In this document: piece by piece, positions 7,491-16,849 of the stretch | Layout of the letters: every line of letters starts with the position of its first letter | How positions within the stretch are numbered: the first letter of the stretch is position 1 | IMG/VR virus record: IMGVR_UViG_3300010150_000139 | Coordinates: 1-25,799 of that record | Reading direction: 5' to 3' (one strand) | Length of the DNA: 25,799 nt | Source: a virus | Made by a program: the position numbers and the translations under genes | Notes under the pieces: model-generated | Told to the model about the DNA's origin: nothing | Database searches by the model: none | What the model saw: the letters and a program-made list of their open reading frames with translations, nothing else

Positions 7491-10400
7491 AAACTTGGAT
7501 GGTACTAATATTGCCTGATGGTTGAGTCGCAAAGAACCCACCACCAGAGCTTCTCCTAAACTGCGTAGAATATGTAATATTTCCAGTAGCTGTAGTTGAA
7601 TCCAAGTAGGTAGCAGTCCATCTATTCAATAGAGATGTAGTAGTTAATGGTGTACCAGCAGTGGCACTTAATACTCCAATATCAGCATCGGCACTCAAAA
7701 TTGTAGTTCCTCCTCTCTGTATCCTGATGCCACCAACAGCAGAACTAGCCAAATATGATTGACTTACAAGAACAAGAATAGAACTAGTTGATAATTGTTT
7801 TGTGATAGAAACTGACAACGTTGAATTGATCCAAGTTGTACTACTAGATATAGCCTGCGTTCCAGTAGTATCATCACCGAAAGCAGAGATAACACCTTCA
7901 CCGATAAATTTACCAGCAAATAATGTATTTGATAATGGTCTGTAAAATAGCCCATTATCACTTTCTAGTCCGAGTGGTCCATTAACACCATCAACAATTA
8001 TAACTCTATGGTCATCATCAGTTCCACCTGCTGTTGATACTTGAGACTCAATTGATAATGCTGCTTCATCTGCACTTGCCGCATTGCCATCAAAATCACC
8101 TATAAACTTTACAGTTGCTGTAATAATTGAGGCTTCAATATTACCAGTAGTATTGATATCACTAGTATTATCAAATACACCCGTAGCACCTGTAGAGCCC
8201 AGTGGACCAGTAGCACCTGTAGCACCTAATGGACCAGTAGCACCAGTAGCACCTGCGCCAGTAGCACCTTGAGGACCAGTGGGACCTTGAATCTTACCGA
8301 CAGCATTCCAGGCTGAACCATCCCATACATATCCTTCACCACCCTCATCAGCAACCAAATACAAATCATTTACCTGATTACCAACTGTTGGTAGGTCAGC
8401 AAAGGTTGGTACTGTTCCCTTTACATTGATACTTGTTCCTGGAGCACCAGTAGCACCTGTAGAACCAAGGGGACCAGTACCACCAGGAATGCCAGTAGCA
8501 CCTAATCCTGTTGCTCCAGTAGATCCAGGAGGACCATCAAGACCTGTAGCACCAAAAGAACCAGTAGCTCCAGTAGGACCTGTAGAACCTGCGAGACCAG
8601 TGGCACCCAATCCTGTAGCACCTGTGGGACCCAATGGACCAGTAGCTCCTCTGAGACCTGTAGCACCCAATCCTGTAGCACCTGTGGAACCCAATGGACC
8701 AGTAGCTCCAGTAGAACCCAACAATCCAGTAGCACCTTGAGTACCAGTAGCACCCAAGGAACCAGTTGCTCCAGTAGAACCTAGAGAGCCAGTAGCTCCA
8801 GTAGATCCAAATGTACCTGTAGCACCAGTGGCACCAAATCCAGTAGCACCAGTAGCACCGTCAAGTCCAGTAGATCCCCCAGTTCCAGGAGAACCTGTAG
8901 CACCAGTAGCACCCAAAGAACCAGTAGCTCCAATAGGACCAGTAGATCCAGATGTGCCTGTAGCACCAGTAGCGCCTAAACCAGTTGCTCCGGTGACACC
9001 AGTAGCACCCAAAGATCCTTCCTCTCCTGTAGCACCCTGAATTCCAGTAGCACCTGTAGTTCCAAATCCAGTGGCTCCTGTAGTTCCTTGGGGACCAGTA
9101 GCACCCTGAATTCCAGTAGAGCCCGTAGGTCCTGTGGCTCCAAATCCAGTAGCTCCAGTAGTTCCTTGTGGACCAGTGGCACCGTCAATTCCAGTAGACC
9201 CAGTAGGTCCTGTGGCTCCAAATCCAGTGGCACCAGTAGTTCCTTGGGGACCAGTTGAACCAGTAGAGCCAGTAAAGCCAGTGGCACCTGTTCCACCAGA
9301 CCCAGTAGCACCAGTAGTTCCTTGCGGACCAGTAGCGCCTTGAATCCCAGTAGATCCAGTAGGTCCTGTGGCTCCAAATCCAGTGGCACCAGTAGTTCCT
9401 TGGGGACCAGTAGCGCCTTGAATTCCAGTAGATCCTGTAGCACCTGTTCCACCTGACCCAGTAGCACCAGTAGTGCCTCGGGGACCAGTAGCGCCTTGAA
9501 TCCCAGTAGATCCAGTAGGTCCTGTGGCACCCGCTCCCGTAGATCCAGTAGGTCCTGTGGAACCAGTGGCACCTTGAATTCCAGTAGATCCAGTAGGTCC
9601 TGTGGCACCAGTAAGACCTGCCCCTGTAGCACCAGTAGGACCAGCAGTACCAGTAGCACCAGTAGAACCAAAAACTCCAGTGGCACCCGTTGAGCCAGTA
9701 GAACCTTGGGGACCAGTGGCACCAGTAGATCCAATTACACTAAGACCAGTGGCACCTGTTGAACCAAAAACTCCAGTAGCACCAGTAGTTCCTTGAGGAC
9801 CAGTAGTACCAGTAGCACCTTGAACACCAGTACTACCTTGAGGACCTGTAGAACCACTAGCACCAATAAATCCCCTAGGTCCTGTAGCACCTGGTACGCC
9901 AGTAGAACCTAGGGGACCAGTGGCTCCAGTACTACCAATAAAACCTCTAGGACCAGTAGCACCTTGAATTCCACTAGACCCAGTAGCTCCATCAGGACCT
10001 GTAGGACCAGTGGCTCCTGTTAATCCAGTAGAGCCAACGGGACCATCAGGACCAACAGGACCAACAACACCAGTAGCACCACCAGAAGGACCAGGAGGAC
10101 CAGGAACACCAGTACTCGTAAAGATAATTGCTTTAGATAATGTAGTACCAATACCAGTTCTTGTAGTTTTGGTTGATATAGCAATACCAACACCAGCAAC
10201 AAAGGTAATAGCTTCCTCACCATCTGGTCTCAATGTTCCTTGACCAGCAACAAACCAGGGAGCGAATGCTGAACCCAATCTAATGAATGCTTCGCCATCA
10301 CCAGCATCTTCTACATTAAAGCCAGTATTTTCGTCAAAGGTTATTGTATTAATATTGGATAGACTTTCACCAATAGTACCACCAAAGCCCTGCGATTCTC

Positions 10401-10605
10401 TCACAGTCAAAGCAGTGCCAGTACCACCTCCACCCAAAGCCAATAGGTCTTTTAAGTTAGTAGACTCAAATTCATCATTCTTTACATCGAATGTGACTAT
10501 TTGGTTATTGTCTTTATTTAATGGGAGCCCAGCATACTCTAACTGACCGTTTCGGACAACACGTAGAGATCCATTTCCTGGTACTTTTTTATTGATATAA
10601 GTCAT
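7477..10605 (-). CDS. Collagen-like tail fibre protein (1042 aa)
   Basis: This is a fibre protein with a collagen-type triple-helix stalk. Residues 1-165 form a non-collagen N-terminal part, the likely attachment region. Residues about 166-722 are Gly-X-Y triplets, mostly [12 protein letters not shown] and GIQ, with regular two-residue breaks of the type GFGAT or GLGAT. Residues about 723-771 form a small insert ([20 protein letters not shown]), followed by a short second collagen stretch. Residues about 812-1042 form a C-terminal beta-rich domain, the likely trimerising or receptor-binding tip. Threonine dominates the Y position and proline in Y is rare. The gene follows the other collagen-like gene after 20 bases without a late-promoter motif, so co-transcription is likely. 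Its glycosyltransferase and hydroxylase neighbours could modify it. Fibre architecture is well supported; attachment site and receptor are unknown. Confidence 0.88.
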   Translation of the reverse strand: MTYINKKVPGNGSLRVVRNGQLEYAGLPLNKDNNQIVTFDVKNDEFESTNLKDLLALGGGGTGTALTVRESQGFGGTIGESLSNINTITFDENTGFNVEDAGDGEAFIRLGSAFAPWFVAGQGTLRPDGEEAITFVAGVGIAISTKTTRTGIGTTLSKAIIFTSTGVPGPPGPSGGATGVVGPVGPDGPVGSTGLTGATGPTGPDGATGSSGIQGATGPRGFIGSTGATGPLGSTGVPGATGPRGFIGASGSTGPQGSTGVQGATGTTGPQGTTGATGVFGSTGATGLSVIGSTGATGPQGSTGSTGATGVFGSTGATGTAGPTGATGAGLTGATGPTGSTGIQGATGSTGPTGSTGAGATGPTGSTGIQGATGPRGTTGATGSGGTGATGSTGIQGATGPQGTTGATGFGATGPTGSTGIQGATGPQGTTGATGSGGTGATGFTGSTGSTGPQGTTGATGFGATGPTGSTGIDGATGPQGTTGATGFGATGPTGSTGIQGATGPQGTTGATGFGTTGATGIQGATGEEGSLGATGVTGATGLGATGATGTSGSTGPIGATGSLGATGATGSPGTGGSTGLDGATGATGFGATGATGTFGSTGATGSLGSTGATGSLGATGTQGATGLLGSTGATGPLGSTGATGLGATGLRGATGPLGPTGATGLGATGLAGSTGPTGATGSFGATGLDGPPGSTGATGLGATGIPGGTGPLGSTGATGAPGTSINVKGTVPTFADLPTVGNQVNDLYLVADEGGEGYVWDGSAWNAVGKIQGPTGPQGATGAGATGATGPLGATGATGPLGSTGATGVFDNTSDINTTGNIEASIITATVKFIGDFDGNAASADEAALSIESQVSTAGGTDDDHRVIIVDGVNGPLGLESDNGLFYRPLSNTLFAGKFIGEGVISAFGDDTTGTQAISSSTTWINSTLSVSITKQLSTSSILVLVSQSYLASSAVGGIRIQRGGTTILSADADIGVLSATAGTPLTTTSLLNRWTATYLDSTTATGNITYSTQFRRSSGGGFFATQPSGNISTIQVFEIG
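8440..10110 (-). repeat. Gly-X-Y collagen repeat region of the 1042-aa fibre
   Basis: About 555 codons are dominated by Gly-X-Thr triplets. On the plus strand this appears as endless variants of CCAGTAGCACCTGTAG, which also creates long proline/alanine/valine-rich antisense frames. Two sub-arrays have clear longer periods: 78 bp (about 9040-9560) and roughly 60 bp (for example CACCCAATCCTGTAGCACC at about 8605 and 8665). Confidence 0.9.
9040..9560 (-). repeat. 78-bp tandem repeat array (26-residue unit) within the collagen stalk
   Basis: Seven register breaks end at 9072, 9150, 9228, 9306, 9384, 9462 and 9540, exactly 78 bp apart. The unit encodes about eight Gly-X-Y triplets plus one two-residue interruption (pattern [20 protein letters not shown] then TGATGF). 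Copies differ by substitutions such as GFGATG against GSGGTG, so the array is diverged but in phase. Confidence 0.8.
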
Positions 10606-10625
10606 AATAAAGAGTGGTGGGTAAG

Positions 10626-13592
10626 TTAAGCGTCAACTACATTAGTAACAATTCCATCAGTAACAGTTATAGTTTTTCCATCTGCCGTAGTAAAGATTGC
10701 ATTAACACCTACTGCCCTCACATCAGGTCCAGTAGCACCAGTAGCGCCTAATCCACCATTATTACCCTGGAATCCCTGAATACCTTGAGGACCAGTAGCA
10801 CCACCATCACCCTTGGGACCTTCAACACCAGTAGAACCAGGAGCACCAATTGAACCAGAATCTCCTTTCTCGCCCCGCACACCAGTAGCACCAGGAATAC
10901 CTGTAGCACCTGTAGCACCAGTAGGACCGCCACCAGGACCAGGAGGACCATCAGGACCAGGAGGACCACCGAAAGGACCAGGGGGACCAGGCTCACCTGT
11001 TTCACCTGTAGAACCAACGGGTCCAATAGCACCAGTAGCACCAGTGCTACCATCAGCAGGACCTTGGGGACCAGTGGGACCAGTAGCACCAACTAATCCC
11101 TCAACACCCTGTATTCCATCTACACCTTGACTACCTTGAAGACCTGTAGCACCAAATTCACCAGCAGCACCAGGTGTTCCACCCGCACCAGGAAGACCTG
11201 TAGCACCTGTAGCACCTGTACCACCAAGTTCACCGAGACCTGTGGGACCAGTCAATCCAGTAGCACCAGTAGATCCAAATGTACCTTGAGGACCAGTAGC
11301 ACCAGTAGATCCGTCTCCACCATTTGTGCCAGGATCACCAGGAATACCATTTGTACCAGGATTTCCCTGTAAACCTGTAGGACCTGTAGCACCGCCAGGA
11401 TCGCCTTGAGGACCAGTAGCTCCAGTAGCACCTAAACCAGTAGAACCTTGGAGACCAGTGGCACCAGTAGCTCCACCAGGAGAACCTTGAGGACCAGTAG
11501 CACCTGTGGTTCCAATTACTCCATCAATACCAGTAGCACCAACAGCACCAGTAAATCCAGTAGCACCTGTGGCACCGCCAGGATCGCCTTGAATACCAGG
11601 AAGACCAGCAGCACCGCTGGGACCAGTTGCTCCATCTGCGCCAGGAGTACCAGGAATACCAGTGGCACCAGTAGCACCACCAGGAGATCCAGCAGGACCT
11701 TCAATACCAGTGGCACCAGTAGCACCACCAGGAGAACCAGCAACACCCGTAGCACCTTTGGATATACCAGCAACCTGAACATTCCAAATTTCTGCGATAT
11801 TATCAGCACTACCTACAGGGACTTCATATAAAGTCTCTACTTCACCGACATATAACCAAGAGTTAATGTCTGCGTAATAATGACCACCTGCTACATTAAA
11901 CCTAAAATCGTTTATTGAGCCAGTAATTTGTGCTTGGAAATAGAATTCAGTAAAGGCTCCACTATTAGCCAAAGGATCAAAGAAGAACTGTGTTACATCT
12001 TCACCCAAAACATCAGTTGGAGAGAATGCCAAATACTTTGGATATCCGTTGAACTCAAAGTTATAGTCAATAGTTAGGTCTCCATCAGCACTAGGATACG
12101 CAATAGATACTGTATTAAATACAAATGTTGCGCTAGTTGCTGTCTTGGTTAGTGTAATTGTACCCGCATCAAGTACTCCACTACCACCTGTGGATTCAAC
12201 CAAGATAGTGAAACATTCAACACCAGCAGAATTAACTAGACCACTATTAGCCTTGACATCAAAGATATAAGATCCAGTGCCAGAAGCTAGTGTGATTGTA
12301 TTTCCCCGTACCAATCCACTTAAGAATGCCGTTTGGTCACCAAAACCTTGATCAAATTTTGATACTTTAAATATTTTTAGATTAGAACCAGTGGAATCTG
12401 CAATTAGAGCTGCGTTGTTAGCATTTAGAACTGATACGCTAGTTTCCCATTGAGCTGTAATACCACCAGAAGGACCAACAACACCAGTAGCACCAGTAGA
12501 ACCAACGAAACCTCTAGGTCCTAGAGGACCTGTAGGACCATCATTACCAGTGGCACCAGTAATTCCTGTGGCACCAGTAGAACCCAATGGTCCAGTAGAA
12601 CCAGTAGAACCATCAGGACCTGGGACTAGAGATGCTTGACCTTGGGGACCAGTTGCGCCGTCAGCACCAGTAGAACCAGTTACACCAGTGGCTCCAGTAG
12701 TACCAATAACACCTGTAGCGCCAGTAGCACCACCAGGATCGCCTTGAGGACCAGTAGATCCAGTTGTTCCAACAGGACCAAGTTCACCAGTGGCTCCTGT
12801 AGTTCCAGTCAAACCAGTAGAACCAGGGAGACCGCCAGGACCGAAAGGACCAGTTGCGCCAGTAATACTTATACCAGTAGCACCTTGTGGACCAATTACT
12901 CCAGTGGATCCAATTTCACCCTGAATTCCAGTAGCACCTGTAGCACCAATACCAGTAGAACCTTGAGGACCAGTAGAACCAGTAGCACCACCAGGTGAAC
13001 CTTGAGGACCAACAGGACCAAGTGAGCCCGTAGAGCCAGTAAGACCAGTGGCACCAGAACCAGTCGCACCACGAGGACCTTGTACACCAGTAGCACCAGT
13101 AGCACCACCAGGAGATCCAGCAGGACCTTCACTGCCAGTAGCGCCAGGATTTCCAGTAAGACCAGCAATACCAGTAGCACCCGTAGCTCCACCTGGATCA
13201 CCTTGAGGACCTGTAGCTCCAGTAGAACCTAGAGGTCCTGTACTTCCTTGGGGACCAGTAGTTCCAGTAGCACCTAGAGGACCTTCTGGACCAGTAGCAC
13301 CACCAGGTGATCCATCAGGACCAGTAGCTCCTGTTAATCCAATAAAACCTTTAGGTCCTGTTGATCCCTTGGGACCAGTAGAACCAGTTTTTCCCTTTGG
13401 ACCTTTAATACCAGTAGCGCCTGTCGCACCAAACCCAGTAGATCCCACGGAACCAGAAGCGCCTGTGGCTCCTATACCAGTTCCTGGACCTTGGGCAGAC
13501 CAATATTTACCACTCCAAAAGTAAGTGATATTTGTAGAAACGTCTGTAAACAGATCGCCAATTGTTGGATTTGCTGGAAATTGAATAGCCAT
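10626..13592 (-). CDS. Collagen-like tail fibre protein with a central globular domain (988 aa)
   Basis: This is a second collagen-type fibre. Residues 1-34 ([20 protein letters not shown] then FWSGKYW) are a short motif common at phage fibre ends. Residues about 35-375 are Gly-X-Y triplets, about 377-611 are a beta-rich globular domain without glycine triplets, about 612-952 are Gly-X-Y again, and the last 36 residues are a short cap. Compared with the downstream fibre, its triplets are richer in proline and charge ([23 protein letters not shown]), so it holds most of the Gly-Pro-Pro sites that a prolyl hydroxylase could use. GGAT phase breaks recur. It starts at ATG 13592, 30 bases after a CTAAATA late promoter, and leads directly into the 1042-aa fibre gene. 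Whether the two form homotrimers, heterotrimers or separate fibres is unknown. Confidence 0.87.
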   Translation of the reverse strand: MAIQFPANPTIGDLFTDVSTNITYFWSGKYWSAQGPGTGIGATGASGSVGSTGFGATGATGIKGPKGKTGSTGPKGSTGPKGFIGLTGATGPDGSPGGATGPEGPLGATGTTGPQGSTGPLGSTGATGPQGDPGGATGATGIAGLTGNPGATGSEGPAGSPGGATGATGVQGPRGATGSGATGLTGSTGSLGPVGPQGSPGGATGSTGPQGSTGIGATGATGIQGEIGSTGVIGPQGATGISITGATGPFGPGGLPGSTGLTGTTGATGELGPVGTTGSTGPQGDPGGATGATGVIGTTGATGVTGSTGADGATGPQGQASLVPGPDGSTGSTGPLGSTGATGITGATGNDGPTGPLGPRGFVGSTGATGVVGPSGGITAQWETSVSVLNANNAALIADSTGSNLKIFKVSKFDQGFGDQTAFLSGLVRGNTITLASGTGSYIFDVKANSGLVNSAGVECFTILVESTGGSGVLDAGTITLTKTATSATFVFNTVSIAYPSADGDLTIDYNFEFNGYPKYLAFSPTDVLGEDVTQFFFDPLANSGAFTEFYFQAQITGSINDFRFNVAGGHYYADINSWLYVGEVETLYEVPVGSADNIAEIWNVQVAGISKGATGVAGSPGGATGATGIEGPAGSPGGATGATGIPGTPGADGATGPSGAAGLPGIQGDPGGATGATGFTGAVGATGIDGVIGTTGATGPQGSPGGATGATGLQGSTGLGATGATGPQGDPGGATGPTGLQGNPGTNGIPGDPGTNGGDGSTGATGPQGTFGSTGATGLTGPTGLGELGGTGATGATGLPGAGGTPGAAGEFGATGLQGSQGVDGIQGVEGLVGATGPTGPQGPADGSTGATGAIGPVGSTGETGEPGPPGPFGGPPGPDGPPGPGGGPTGATGATGIPGATGVRGEKGDSGSIGAPGSTGVEGPKGDGGATGPQGIQGFQGNNGGLGATGATGPDVRAVGVNAIFTTADGKTITVTDGIVTNVVDA
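10735..11757 (-). repeat. C-terminal collagen repeat of the 988-aa fibre
   Basis: About 340 codons of Gly-X-Y with recurring [11 protein letters not shown] blocks, where GG marks a register break. It includes the proline-rich segment near 10920-10990 (GPPGP and similar). Confidence 0.85.
12466..13490 (-). repeat. N-terminal collagen repeat of the 988-aa fibre
   Basis: About 340 codons of Gly-X-Y triplets with a lysine-containing start ([19 protein letters not shown]) and later [11 protein letters not shown] blocks. It is separated from the C-terminal collagen region by about 235 non-collagen codons. Confidence 0.85.
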
Positions 13593-13622
13593 TACTAGTC
13601 AATAATAAAACGGGTGCTGGTG

Positions 13623-13629
13623 TATTTAG
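13623..13629 (-). promoter_or_regulatory. T4-type late promoter (CTAAATA) for the collagen-like fibre genes
   Basis: The minus strand reads CCACCTAAATACACC in the 55-base gap before the 988-aa fibre gene, 30 bases upstream of ATG 13592. It probably serves both collagen-like genes. Confidence 0.65.
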
Positions 13630-13647
13630 GTGGGTTTTAGTAGAGAA

Positions 13648-14736
13648 CTATTCTTCTTCAAAATCAATAGCATTACCAATATTATCAGTTAAACCTGATG
13701 TGAGGTCATTTAAAAGACTATTTGTAGCATTAGTGGCAAGCCCACCAACGCTCTGGTTAAGATCAAATCCCATAAAATCACCGACACTTTGAGTTAGACC
13801 ACCACTCAAATTATTAACAGTAGAAGTAAGACCATCCGTAAGACCACCTACAGCATTATTAAGACCACCTGTAAGCCCACCAAGGGCTCCATCAGCAATT
13901 CCACCAAGACCTCCAGTAATTCCACCAAGGGCACCATCAACAACACCACCGAGAGTGTCACCTACAAGACCACCAGCAAGATCACCAAGACCACCACCAA
14001 TAGCATCAGTTAGACCACCAGTTAATCCACCAATGGCTCCGCCAGCAAGATCACCAAGACCACCAGTGAGACCACCCAAAGCACCACTAGCAATACCACC
14101 AAGACCTCCAGTAATTCCACTTAATGCTCCGCCAATAGCCCCATCAACTAATCCAGAAAACAAACTAGGAGATGATATTAAACCACCAGCTAGATCAGTA
14201 AGACCTGAAAATGGTGAGAGTAATGCCCCAAAAGCACCAGCAGGAAGACCAGTATCCTCAAATACTCTAGTAGCCCACTGCGCAGCGTCGTCTAATAAGT
14301 TTCCCTTAAGACCACTCTTCTCTAAAACATTACCTGCTATAAGAGTACGACCAGATCCAGATTTAATACTGACATTTCTACCAGCAACTATATCAATATC
14401 CTCATCAGCTTGTAGGGTAATATCTTTAGCGCGAATACGAACTCTGCCATTTCTATCCGCATTGATACATACATCCCCATTCTTGCCTTGGATTAAAATA
14501 TCAACCCCAGAAGATGTTGCTTTTTGTCCACCAACAATTTCAATAGTTCTGTCATTGTAGATGTGAAAGTTTCCATTCTCACCCAAACCCACAAGGTTTA
14601 CATCCTCTTCCTTATCGGTCACCCCATATATTTCATATATTTGGCTACCAGCAGTAGTAGTTTGTGGATTACATACATCTATTCTAAAATTAGAACCAAA
14701 ACTATGTAATGATCTTTTTTCCCAATTAGCAGTCAT
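13648..14736 (-). CDS. Beta-helix spike-like protein with glycine-rich repeats (362 aa)
   Basis: Residues about 75-135 show short strands that alternate hydrophobic residues and turns (VDILIQGKNGDVCINADRNG, then VRIRAKDITLQADEDIDIVA). This resembles the C-terminal triple-stranded beta-helix of T4 gp5 and of VgrG spikes. Residues about 165-340 are a glycine-rich repeat with leucine and alanine (GGLTGGLGDLAGGAIGG type), built of loose units of 11-15 residues, and the protein ends in an acidic tail (DFEEE). It begins two bases after the gp5-like OB-fold gene and would be co-transcribed with the gp27- and gp5-like genes. I infer the membrane-piercing needle or a needle-associated protein, encoded apart from the OB-fold part. 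The glycine repeat could pack like a glycine zipper. The beta-helix reading is moderately sure; the spike role is inferred. Confidence 0.7.
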   Translation of the reverse strand: MTANWEKRSLHSFGSNFRIDVCNPQTTTAGSQIYEIYGVTDKEEDVNLVGLGENGNFHIYNDRTIEIVGGQKATSSGVDILIQGKNGDVCINADRNGRVRIRAKDITLQADEDIDIVAGRNVSIKSGSGRTLIAGNVLEKSGLKGNLLDDAAQWATRVFEDTGLPAGAFGALLSPFSGLTDLAGGLISSPSLFSGLVDGAIGGALSGITGGLGGIASGALGGLTGGLGDLAGGAIGGLTGGLTDAIGGGLGDLAGGLVGDTLGGVVDGALGGITGGLGGIADGALGGLTGGLNNAVGGLTDGLTSTVNNLSGGLTQSVGDFMGFDLNQSVGGLATNATNSLLNDLTSGLTDNIGNAIDFEEE

Positions 14737-14738
14737 AG

Positions 14739-16847
14739 TTAGCTCTCAACACAATCAATAACTTGAACAACTTCTGTCTGTAGAAGTCTTGGAGTAAGAC
14801 TATCGGAAATCTCACCGGCAGCAATTTGCTCTGCCGTAGGTAGTCTCACTAGGACTGGCGTATAAGTCAATCCACTGCCAATAATGGCATTAGATACAAA
14901 TTTACCATTAGCATCATATATCTTACCTGTATTTATTGGTTCAGAAGCAATTGGACTATCGTTGACAAGACTTCCCCCAGGAGGAATTGGTGGATCTACA
15001 GAAGGTATATTGATGATAAGCTCATTACTATCAAGGTCATTAGGAATTTGAACGATATTAATTGGTAATATATTAACCACAGTTCCTCTTTCATTAGGAA
15101 GTACTTCATATCTTCCACCATACTGATCCTGTACGATACCAGGAGAATAACCAAAGCCGCCAGTGATTATCTGTACATCACTCACAACAAATAACTCCTC
15201 ACCAGATGATGGATAGCCCTCTCCAGGAGTTACAATATAAATTCTAATTACTTTACCCTCCCTATTGATAACAGACCTTGCTACAGCACCAATCCCAAGC
15301 CCACAGTTATCTGTAATCTCTACAAATGGTGGATATACATAACCTTCACCACCATTAGTCACCTCGATAGAAACAACGCCACCTTGCTTATCAGTGATAG
15401 TTCTTTCATCTACAGTATCAACATACCTACCAACAAATGCCTCCGCTGTAGCACCTTCACCTCTTCCTCCAAAAATTTGAACTTGTGGTCCAAAACAAGT
15501 TGTAGGGAGATCTGTTGTACAATTAGAGATCGCACTAGTATTGCCAGAATATTCACTCAAGAATGGGAAATCACCAAATTGCCTAGTCAAACTATCAGCA
15601 GAACCAGTAATTTCTTCTATAGCCCCATTAGCAACGTTAGCTGCTTTAAGTATATCGTCCAAAATATCACCAATACTGTCAGCAGCACCAAGACCAACAA
15701 TATATTCTTTCACAAGTCCACTACATTTATTACCACTCTGATTCAATGCCAAAAGCCCCCCAGCAAAATCTCTAACAATATCTATAGTGGATCGTAGGGC
15801 ATCTTCAGTACTAAATCCACCACTCAAAATAGTCGCCACAGCTTTTAGTAATGGGGAAATGCCATCATCAATATCATTAATAATTGAATTAACTAGAGCA
15901 GAATTAAATTGAGCACCAGCACAGCTACTGAAATTATCGTTGTTTTCGATAGTATCTCTAACTAGGTCTTCAATTTTTGTTAGCATACCAGAGACTACTT
16001 CATTTGCTATCAATTGAATAGCTTCTTGTAGTATTAAAATTGGTGGCTGTAAAGCAATTAGAACAGCTTCCGCTGCTAGTTTAGCTTTAACAGGATTTTG
16101 AGTTGCTGCTAGAACTGCGGCAAATGTTTTTTTGTATAACGCACTCAATCCAGCATTCAATAAAGGAACTAACCCATCAAATAAGTTAAATATCATTTCT
16201 CCAACATATGGATTCACTAGAGCGTGTACTCTATCAATTGTACCGGCAATCATAGACTCAACACGAGCCGCATTGTCAGTAAATTTTTTAATTTCTCCCA
16301 GTAAGTTATTAATCTCATTGGTTACAGCAGAAGCTTTATATCCATTGGGATCACAAGTATCTGCCAACGCAATTTTACTGCCGACAGCAGATGCTAATTT
16401 GTCAGTTCTCTTTGATGGCTGACTATTTAGATTATTTTGATTAGATTCATCATCAGGAACTTTACTATTTTTATTCTTGTTTTCAGTAAATCCAGTATGT
16501 GGTAGATATCCAGTTTTTCCACTTTCTGATGGATCACTATTAGATACTACATCAGTTCTTGGCAGAACTCCAGTAATAACTGGTTGTTGCTCATCTTCAT
16601 CATAGTAGGCAATGCTAACAGTATCACCCTGATTTAATGATGGGGTCTGTGCATAATTTGCGGCACCAGAGCCTGCAGTAACAGGCATCAATACTTGAGC
16701 CCACGGTAAGTCGTCATCAGACAATACATTCTTATCTGGAGGATGTTTATCAAAGATACGAACTTTATATCTCCAAGACCATCCACCACCAGCTACTTGT
16801 GATTGCTGTGGTTCTGTTGGAGCAATTCTGCCGAAATAAAGTCTCAT
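14739..16847 (-). CDS. gp5-like baseplate hub protein with N-terminal OB fold (702 aa)
   Basis: The first 98 residues (FGRIAPTEP, WSWRYKVRIFDKHPP, LPWAQVLMPVTAG, LNQGDTVSIAYYDEDEQQPV then ITGVLPRTD) match the OB-fold domain that starts T4 gp5 and related spike-hub proteins. After a polar linker, residues about 150-430 are mainly helical and show no T4-lysozyme signature. Residues about 491-575 carry three copies of a VTNGGEGYVYPP-type motif. The gene lies two bases downstream of the gp27-like gene, as expected for partners in the central hub, and two bases upstream of the beta-helix protein. I call it gp5-like by OB fold and context only. The lytic activity of T4 gp5 seems to have moved to the 652-residue protein upstream. 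Confidence 0.75.
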   Translation of the reverse strand: MRLYFGRIAPTEPQQSQVAGGGWSWRYKVRIFDKHPPDKNVLSDDDLPWAQVLMPVTAGSGAANYAQTPSLNQGDTVSIAYYDEDEQQPVITGVLPRTDVVSNSDPSESGKTGYLPHTGFTENKNKNSKVPDDESNQNNLNSQPSKRTDKLASAVGSKIALADTCDPNGYKASAVTNEINNLLGEIKKFTDNAARVESMIAGTIDRVHALVNPYVGEMIFNLFDGLVPLLNAGLSALYKKTFAAVLAATQNPVKAKLAAEAVLIALQPPILILQEAIQLIANEVVSGMLTKIEDLVRDTIENNDNFSSCAGAQFNSALVNSIINDIDDGISPLLKAVATILSGGFSTEDALRSTIDIVRDFAGGLLALNQSGNKCSGLVKEYIVGLGAADSIGDILDDILKAANVANGAIEEITGSADSLTRQFGDFPFLSEYSGNTSAISNCTTDLPTTCFGPQVQIFGGRGEGATAEAFVGRYVDTVDERTITDKQGGVVSIEVTNGGEGYVYPPFVEITDNCGLGIGAVARSVINREGKVIRIYIVTPGEGYPSSGEELFVVSDVQIITGGFGYSPGIVQDQYGGRYEVLPNERGTVVNILPINIVQIPNDLDSNELIINIPSVDPPIPPGGSLVNDSPIASEPINTGKIYDANGKFVSNAIIGSGLTYTPVLVRLPTAEQIAAGEISDSLTPRLLQTEVVQVIDCVES

Positions 16848-16849
16848 GA

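Noticed and set aside
8426-8740. Plus-strand open frames rich in Pro, Ala and Val opposite the collagen genes (for example 8426-8740, 8084-8272, 10813-11130)
   Set aside because: They are mirror images of the Gly-X-Thr coding repeats on the other strand. The low-complexity composition follows from the repeat and there are no independent starts or ribosome sites.
8976-9734. Long minus-strand frame of Leu, Val and Gln (252 codons) inside the 1042-aa fibre
   Set aside because: It is the same repeat DNA read in another frame; stops are rare there because of the repeat sequence. It lies wholly inside a better supported gene.
8440-13490. Possible CRISPR-like array because of regular short repeats
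   Set aside because: The repeats are coding Gly-X-Y triplets with no spacers of unrelated sequence and no constant palindromic unit.
13955-14560. 201-codon plus-strand frame opposite the spike-like protein
   Set aside because: The Pro/Arg-rich start mirrors the Gly-rich repeat on the minus strand. Nothing in the rest resembles a protein family and gene direction here is uniformly minus.
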